NCBI GenBank assembly: GCA_023441805.1
Contig: JAEZNO010000038.1
Coordinates: 1-9,106 of the forward strand
Direction of reading: 5' to 3'
DNA: 9,106 nucleotides
DNA from: Bacteroidota bacterium
GTDB taxonomy: Bacteria > Bacteroidota > Bacteroidia > Bacteroidales > Lentimicrobiaceae
Of this stretch, positions 6,030 through 9,106 are shown in pieces; positions within the stretch are counted from its first letter, which is position 1; every line of letters begins with the position of its first letter. The notes under the pieces are model-generated. The model did no database searches and was not told the DNA's origin. It saw only the letters and a program-made list of their open reading frames with translations. The translations under genes were made by a program, and so were the position numbers.

Positions 6030-7304
6030 CTATTCTTCATTCATAATTCGTCCATCGGGGAGCTTTGCCAGTAACCCGGGGCAGTAGTAAAGGAGAGTAC
6101 CCAAAGCCATTCCTGCCAGATAGCCATAGGGGAGGAATGCAGCTATGAGGGCAGTGAGGAGGGCGATGAAGAGGCTTCGCTTTGAATCAATGATGTCCTT
6201 TATGAAGATCATCAGCCAGATGCCTTCGAACAAGAGTATTACCCCAAGAACCGGCAAAGGGAATACATTTACGAGGGTCTGGAAGCTTGAACTGAAAAAC
6301 AATCCGAGGATCAAAAACAATGAGCCGTAGATTATTACTGATCCGCCTGTCCTTGCACCAAATACATAATGCCCGGCAATGCCGCCCGATCCGTGACAAA
6401 CTGGGATCCCGCCAATAAAAGGGTTGATGAGATTCATGATGGAATAGGTTACGGATATCTTCCTGACTGACAGTTTCCTCCCCGGGAAGAGATCTTCGAC
6501 AATTCTGTGAGTTGCAATTATTGAATTACCTATCGATAGCGGTATCTGTGGCAGGGCGAGTAACAGGAAACCTGTCAGAATATCGGTCCACTCCGGAATG
6601 CGGATTACCGGTAACTTTGCTGCTACCGGACGGATGACTGCAAGCTGATCGAAATGAGTGATAACTGCATACCCGATGCCAAGCAGAATCACAAACAGGG
6701 CAGGGGGGTATTTACGATTACCTATAAAAAATAAGGCTATCGCAAAGGCAACGATGGCAATGATAATCCCGTTCAATGCATCCGACATGACATATTGCTT
6801 CAGTGCGATCATCGAAAGCTGCAATCCAAGACCAAATTGTATGCCTCTGACCACAACCTTTGGGATGTATTTTGCTATCAGGTCAACTAAGCCTGTGACG
6901 GTTAAGAGCAACATCAATGCTCCGATTGCCAGACCGGCCCCGAATATTGTATCAGGGGCAATCTGCTGTGCAATTACTATCATTGCTACTGCTTTCAATG
7001 GTTGAACCGACATCGGTATTCCATAAATAATACCAGTCATTATATGCATCAACCCATAGGCTATCAGCACATTAGCGCTGTTCAGTCCGCTTGCAAGAAT
7101 CATCCCCACAATTAGAGGCAAATCAGTCCCGATGTCCCCAAATGCTCCCGAAAGTTCATTCCTGTTGAAAAGAATCCCGGAGGCACCGGCATTCCCGTTT
7201 AAAGTATTCCCCGCAACGATCCTCCCGGTCCCACCAACAGCGCTCCCTGCATCAATATGATTTGCAGTTTTCACCTCTTTATTTTGGTCAAAGTGTTTTC
7301 GCAT
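6030..7304 (-). CDS. MOT1-type molybdate/sulfate-family transporter
   Basis: This 424-residue, strongly hydrophobic protein with about ten membrane segments belongs to the MOT1 (SulP-related) group of putative sulfate/molybdate transporters. Diagnostic motifs are NELSGAFGDIGTDLP (49-63), GIPMSVQPLKAVA (95-107), LPQIPLSIGNSIIAT (251-265) and GGIPVCHGSGGIAGHYVFGA (298-317) running into RTGGS. Characterised plant and algal MOT1 proteins move molybdate with high affinity. Placed directly upstream of a pterin-metal AOR operon on the same strand, this one is well positioned to supply molybdate or tungstate. The 45 residues before the first motif are rich in G, N and A and look like a soluble extension; no in-frame Met lies between them and the core, so the upstream ATG is kept, though a GTG or TTG start cannot be excluded. 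A 137-nt gap with a hairpin separates it from the ferredoxin gene, so co-transcription is uncertain. Confidence 0.9.
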   Translation of the reverse strand: MRKHFDQNKEVKTANHIDAGSAVGGTGRIVAGNTLNGNAGASGILFNRNELSGAFGDIGTDLPLIVGMILASGLNSANVLIAYGLMHIMTGIIYGIPMSVQPLKAVAMIVIAQQIAPDTIFGAGLAIGALMLLLTVTGLVDLIAKYIPKVVVRGIQFGLGLQLSMIALKQYVMSDALNGIIIAIVAFAIALFFIGNRKYPPALFVILLGIGYAVITHFDQLAVIRPVAAKLPVIRIPEWTDILTGFLLLALPQIPLSIGNSIIATHRIVEDLFPGRKLSVRKISVTYSIMNLINPFIGGIPVCHGSGGIAGHYVFGARTGGSVIIYGSLFLILGLFFSSSFQTLVNVFPLPVLGVILLFEGIWLMIFIKDIIDSKRSLFIALLTALIAAFLPYGYLAGMALGTLLYYCPGLLAKLPDGRIMNEE

Positions 7305-7319
7305 ATCGACAGGAGTATC

Positions 7320-7349
7320 GCAATATAGTCAGATAATTACTCAGGCAAA
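7320..7349 (-). promoter_or_regulatory. Probable promoter of the MOT1-type transporter gene
   Basis: On the minus strand TTTG (7349-7346) is followed after 18 nt by TATATTGC (7327-7320), close to the Bacteroidota -33/-7 pair (TTTG and TAnnTTTG). The box is only 15 bases from the ATG, so the transcript leader would be about 10 nt and lacks a Shine-Dalgarno sequence. Confidence 0.4.
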
Positions 7350-7380
7350 AATCAGCAGTTCGCCTTGATTACTCTGAGTA
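7338..7380. repeat. Inverted repeat upstream of the transporter gene
   Basis: TACTCAG (7338-7344) is the exact reverse complement of CTGAGTA (7374-7380). Inside it, GGCAAA (7344-7349) and TTCGCC nearly match, so a nested stem is possible. It overlaps the proposed -33 element and lies 46-88 bases downstream of the menC stop codon. It may be a menC transcript end structure, an operator for the transporter, or both. Confidence 0.35.
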
Positions 7381-7425
7381 GGGGGTCAAATGTAAATAAT
7401 TTTGCTTAGCCTGGTGGTAGAATCA

Positions 7426-8448
7426 TTATTCGAAATATAAATGCCCGCGCCTAACCACAAGTCCTGACGGGAAATTATTGGTAAATAGTCCTCCCGTACC
7501 CAGTCCCTGTGCCATGTCGGCAGTATCCAGGGTGGCAGTATATTGGGCAATGGCATTCAGCCCGATGTTCGATTCAAGGGCTGAGGTAATCCAGAAGCCG
7601 GTATTTGTCTCCCTGCACAGATCAATCCATCGGTTGCAGATAGTGAAACCGCCAACAAGGGAAGGCTTCAGGATAATATATTGAGGCTTTATTTCAGTGA
7701 GAAGTTGCAGTCGTTGCATGTCACTGTTTACACCAATCAGTTCTTCATCAAGCGCAATCGGGATGGGGGAGTTGCTGCAGATAAATCTCATCTTTTCGGG
7801 ATTCCCTGCCCTGATAGGTTGCTCAATGCTGTGGATATCATACTTCGCCAGCATCTCCAGTTTCTGCAAAGCAGTATCAGGATCAAATGCACCGTTTGCA
7901 TCAAGTCGTATCGTAATCTCATCTGCTGAAAACTGTTTACGGATATGCTTAAGAAGTCCGATTTCAGCATCAAAATCAATTGCACCCACTTTTATCTTGA
8001 TCACCTTAAACCCGTCGGTAAGCTTCTCCTTTATCTGCGAAAGCATCGAATCATAGCTTCCCATCCAGATGAGGCCATTAATCGGTATCGGTTGTAAGCC
8101 TCTGGTGAAATCCGACTTAAACAGAATGCCCCGCCCTCCATTAGCCAGATCAAGCAAAGCAGATTCCACCCCAAACATTATCGAAGGCCAGTCGGTATAC
8201 CTGCTGAGCAATTCACTTAACGGGAGATTGATATTCCTGCAGACCTCTTTCAATGCCTCCCGATACTCAGGTTTATCATCGCAACTCAGTCCAACCAGCG
8301 GACTGCACTCACCAACCCCGCAGTTAGTTGAATCCTGGTCCCTGCAAATATTCAGCAAATACCCCCGTTTTGAAGTCATCACTCCACGGGAAGTCCGGGC
8401 AGGTTTCTTAAATTGAAGTTCAAAATCAGTGAATGCAGCGGTGAGCAT
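7426..8448 (-). CDS. menC: o-Succinylbenzoate synthase (MenC), enolase superfamily
   Basis: This 340-residue protein has the full catalytic set of the muconate-lactonising subgroup of the enolase superfamily: K151 and K153 in KIKVG, metal ligands D183 (LDANGAF), E209 (IEQP) and D234 (LDEELIG), and K261 in ILKPSLVGG. MenC dehydrates SHCHC to o-succinylbenzoate in menaquinone synthesis. The C-terminal signature SALESNIGLNAIAQYTATL (289-307) and QGLGTGGLFTNN (314-325) is the pattern I associate with Bacteroidota MenC rather than with dipeptide epimerases, which share the catalytic residues. INGLIWMG (123-130) also fits. No other men gene is in the window, so the assignment rests on sequence rather than context. 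It is the most upstream minus-strand gene here, with its own promoter-like box. Confidence 0.85.
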   Translation of the reverse strand: MLTAAFTDFELQFKKPARTSRGVMTSKRGYLLNICRDQDSTNCGVGECSPLVGLSCDDKPEYREALKEVCRNINLPLSELLSRYTDWPSIMFGVESALLDLANGGRGILFKSDFTRGLQPIPINGLIWMGSYDSMLSQIKEKLTDGFKVIKIKVGAIDFDAEIGLLKHIRKQFSADEITIRLDANGAFDPDTALQKLEMLAKYDIHSIEQPIRAGNPEKMRFICSNSPIPIALDEELIGVNSDMQRLQLLTEIKPQYIILKPSLVGGFTICNRWIDLCRETNTGFWITSALESNIGLNAIAQYTATLDTADMAQGLGTGGLFTNNFPSGLVVRRGHLYFE

Positions 8449-8467
8449 GAGGGGGCTTTATTTATTA

Positions 8468-8475
8468 CAAAGATA
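8468..8475 (-). promoter_or_regulatory. Probable -7 box of the menC promoter
   Basis: The minus strand reads TATCTTTG, an exact TAnnTTTG match, 19 bases before the menC ATG. No TTTG is found at the -33 position, which falls next to the TGAATGC tandem array. Confidence 0.5.
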
Positions 8476-8496
8476 GCTAATTTCAACGCATTGAAT

Positions 8497-8536
8497 TGAA
8501 TGCTGAATGCTGAATGCTGAATGCTGAATGCTGAAT
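8497..8536. repeat. Tandem 7-bp repeat array, five TGAATGC units
   Basis: Five perfect TGAATGC units (8497-8531) are followed by a partial TGAAT. The array starts 21 bases upstream of the menC -7 box. It marks the start of a longer repeated block that recurs from 8899. Arrays of this kind change copy number by slippage. Confidence 0.9.
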
Positions 8537-8639
8537 TGCCAATACCACGATCAAACCTATTCCACGATAAAAGATTCAACGAATTGCCATACGTGCCGGA
8601 TGAAGCTTTGGAAAGCAACGCAACTCTATTCTTTCTTTT

Positions 8640-8668
8640 CTACTTTTTGTCCGAGCCACAAAAAGTAG
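8640..8668. repeat. Hairpin within repeat copy 1
   Basis: An 11-bp perfect stem, CTACTTTTTGT paired with ACAAAAAGTAG, encloses the 7-nt loop CCGAGCC. GCCACA (8655-8660) can alternatively pair with TGTGGC (8685-8690), so two exclusive folds exist. The same sequence recurs at 9050-9078. Confidence 0.85.
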
Positions 8669-8696
8669 CAAAAAGGGCGTTTTGTGTGGCTACGGG

Positions 8697-8898
8697 AACT
8701 AAGGCTAAATTTCAGCCGGTCCGTGCACCAAAACCCAAACTTGACCTTCGCATAGCCAGATCGCAAAGCAGCTGAATTTACTTTGAATAGCCTATTTATC
8801 TGTAGAAGTCTTCGAACAGTGGGTTTTGACCTGGGATATCGGTAGCGGCTGAAATTCTTAACGCCTTAGTACCACTAGGCCACAGGTCGGCATTGGAG
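8697..8898. other. Non-coding spacer between the repeat copies, with an imperfect palindrome
   Basis: This stretch has no supportable gene. AATTTCAGCCG (8708-8718) is the exact reverse complement of CGGCTGAAATT (8846-8856), and AAAACCCA (8730-8737) of TGGGTTTT (8820-8827), in the correct nested order. The spacer is therefore organised as a large, loose inverted repeat of about 150 bp. Confidence 0.6.
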
Positions 8899-9106
8899 GA
8901 ATGCTGAATGCTGAATGCTGAATGCTGATTTTCCAATACCACGATTTTCCAATTCTCAAATCAAACCTATTCCACGATAAAAAATTCAACGCATTGCCAT
9001 ACGTGCCGGATGAAGCTTTGGAAAGCAACGCAACTCTATTCTTTCTTTTCTACTTTTTGTCCGAGCCACAAAAAGTAGCAAAAAGGGCGTTTTGTGTGGC
9101 TACGGG
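8899..9106. repeat. Interspersed direct repeat, copy 2 (cut by window end)
   Basis: Copy 2 has a partial GAATGC plus three full TGAATGC units (8905-8925), CCAATACCACGA (8933-8944), a 16-bp insertion (8945-8960) absent from copy 1, then the 146-bp segment 8961-9106 including the hairpin 9050-9078. The insertion creates a second GATTTTCCAAT (8943-8953 after 8927-8937), which fits a local slippage duplication. The match is still perfect at the final base, so the repeat probably continues outside. Confidence 0.93.

Larger units (their letters stand above)
8497..8696. repeat. Interspersed direct repeat, copy 1
   Basis: This block consists of the TGAATGC array, CCAATACCACGA (8539-8550), and a 146-bp segment (8551-8696) that matches 8961-9106 at 144 of 146 positions; the differences are 8573 (G/A) and 8582 (A/C). 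It includes the hairpin at 8640-8668. No open reading frame here looks coding. Confidence 0.93.

Noticed and set aside
7305..7425. Molybdenum-cofactor riboswitch or ModE operator before the transporter
   Set aside because: The leader before the ATG would be only about 10 nt if the proposed promoter is right, and I see neither the multi-stem Moco element nor a ModE-like TATATA pair. Only a short inverted repeat is supported.
8521..8775. 84-codon plus-strand frame in the repeat region
   Set aside because: It begins in the TGAATGC array and runs through the hairpin and spacer. The equivalent frame in copy 2 is not preserved because of the 16-bp insertion, so it is not a conserved gene.
8832..8895. 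tRNA-like stretch on the minus strand, with TGGCCTAGTGG resembling a D-arm
   Set aside because: GCCT/AGGC can form a D-like stem, but no 5-bp anticodon stem or T-stem follows, and the T-loop consensus is absent. It is not a tRNA gene.
8497..8928. CRISPR-like repeats
   Set aside because: The TGAATGC units are contiguous 7-mers without spacers, and the larger repeats are too long and too few. No cas gene is present.

Overview
The window looks like a chromosomal stretch from an anaerobic or facultative member of the Bacteroidota. The support is: start codons with weak or no Shine-Dalgarno sequence, Bacteroidota-type -7 promoter boxes (TAnnTTTG) in front of two genes, a MenC of the type I associate with this phylum, and intergenic repeats built on a CTACTTTTTG/CAAAAAGTAG hairpin and TGAATGC tandem units. 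No rRNA, tRNA or CRISPR array was found.

Layout. Positions 1 to about 126 hold the 5' end of a transposase-like gene on the minus strand and a probable insertion-sequence end. After a gene-free spacer comes the only complete plus-strand gene, a 237-residue exported and membrane-anchored coiled-coil protein (345-1058). A hairpin that contains both stop codons separates it from a long run of minus-strand genes. In transcription order, right to left, these are: menC-like o-succinylbenzoate synthase (8448-7426), a MOT1-type molybdate/sulfate-family transporter (7304-6030), a Tat-signal four-cluster ferredoxin subunit (5892-5227), an aldehyde:ferredoxin oxidoreductase (AOR) family tungsto/molybdoenzyme (5217-3403), an AraC-family regulator (3381-2557), a YceI-family lipid-binding protein (2408-1866) and a DODA/YgiD-type extradiol dioxygenase (1869-1066). 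The right edge (8449-9106) is non-coding and holds two copies of a repeat with a 410-bp period, the second cut by the window end.

How the genes may work together. The core is a metal-pterin redox module. MOT1 would bring in molybdate or a similar oxyanion, AOR would use a W- or Mo-pterin cofactor plus one [4Fe-4S] cluster, and the neighbouring protein with sixteen cysteines would carry electrons to or from it. The AraC gene follows AOR by 21 nt and probably shares its transcript, so it is a candidate sensor for the substrate or aldehyde stress. yceI and the dioxygenase overlap by 4 bp and have their own probable promoter; they may handle isoprenoid/quinone-like or catechol-like molecules, but their link to AOR is only proximity. 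menC feeds menaquinone synthesis, a possible electron carrier for the ferredoxin subunit.

The most interesting puzzle is topological: the ferredoxin subunit has a textbook twin-arginine export signal, whereas the AOR catalytic subunit has no signal of its own.
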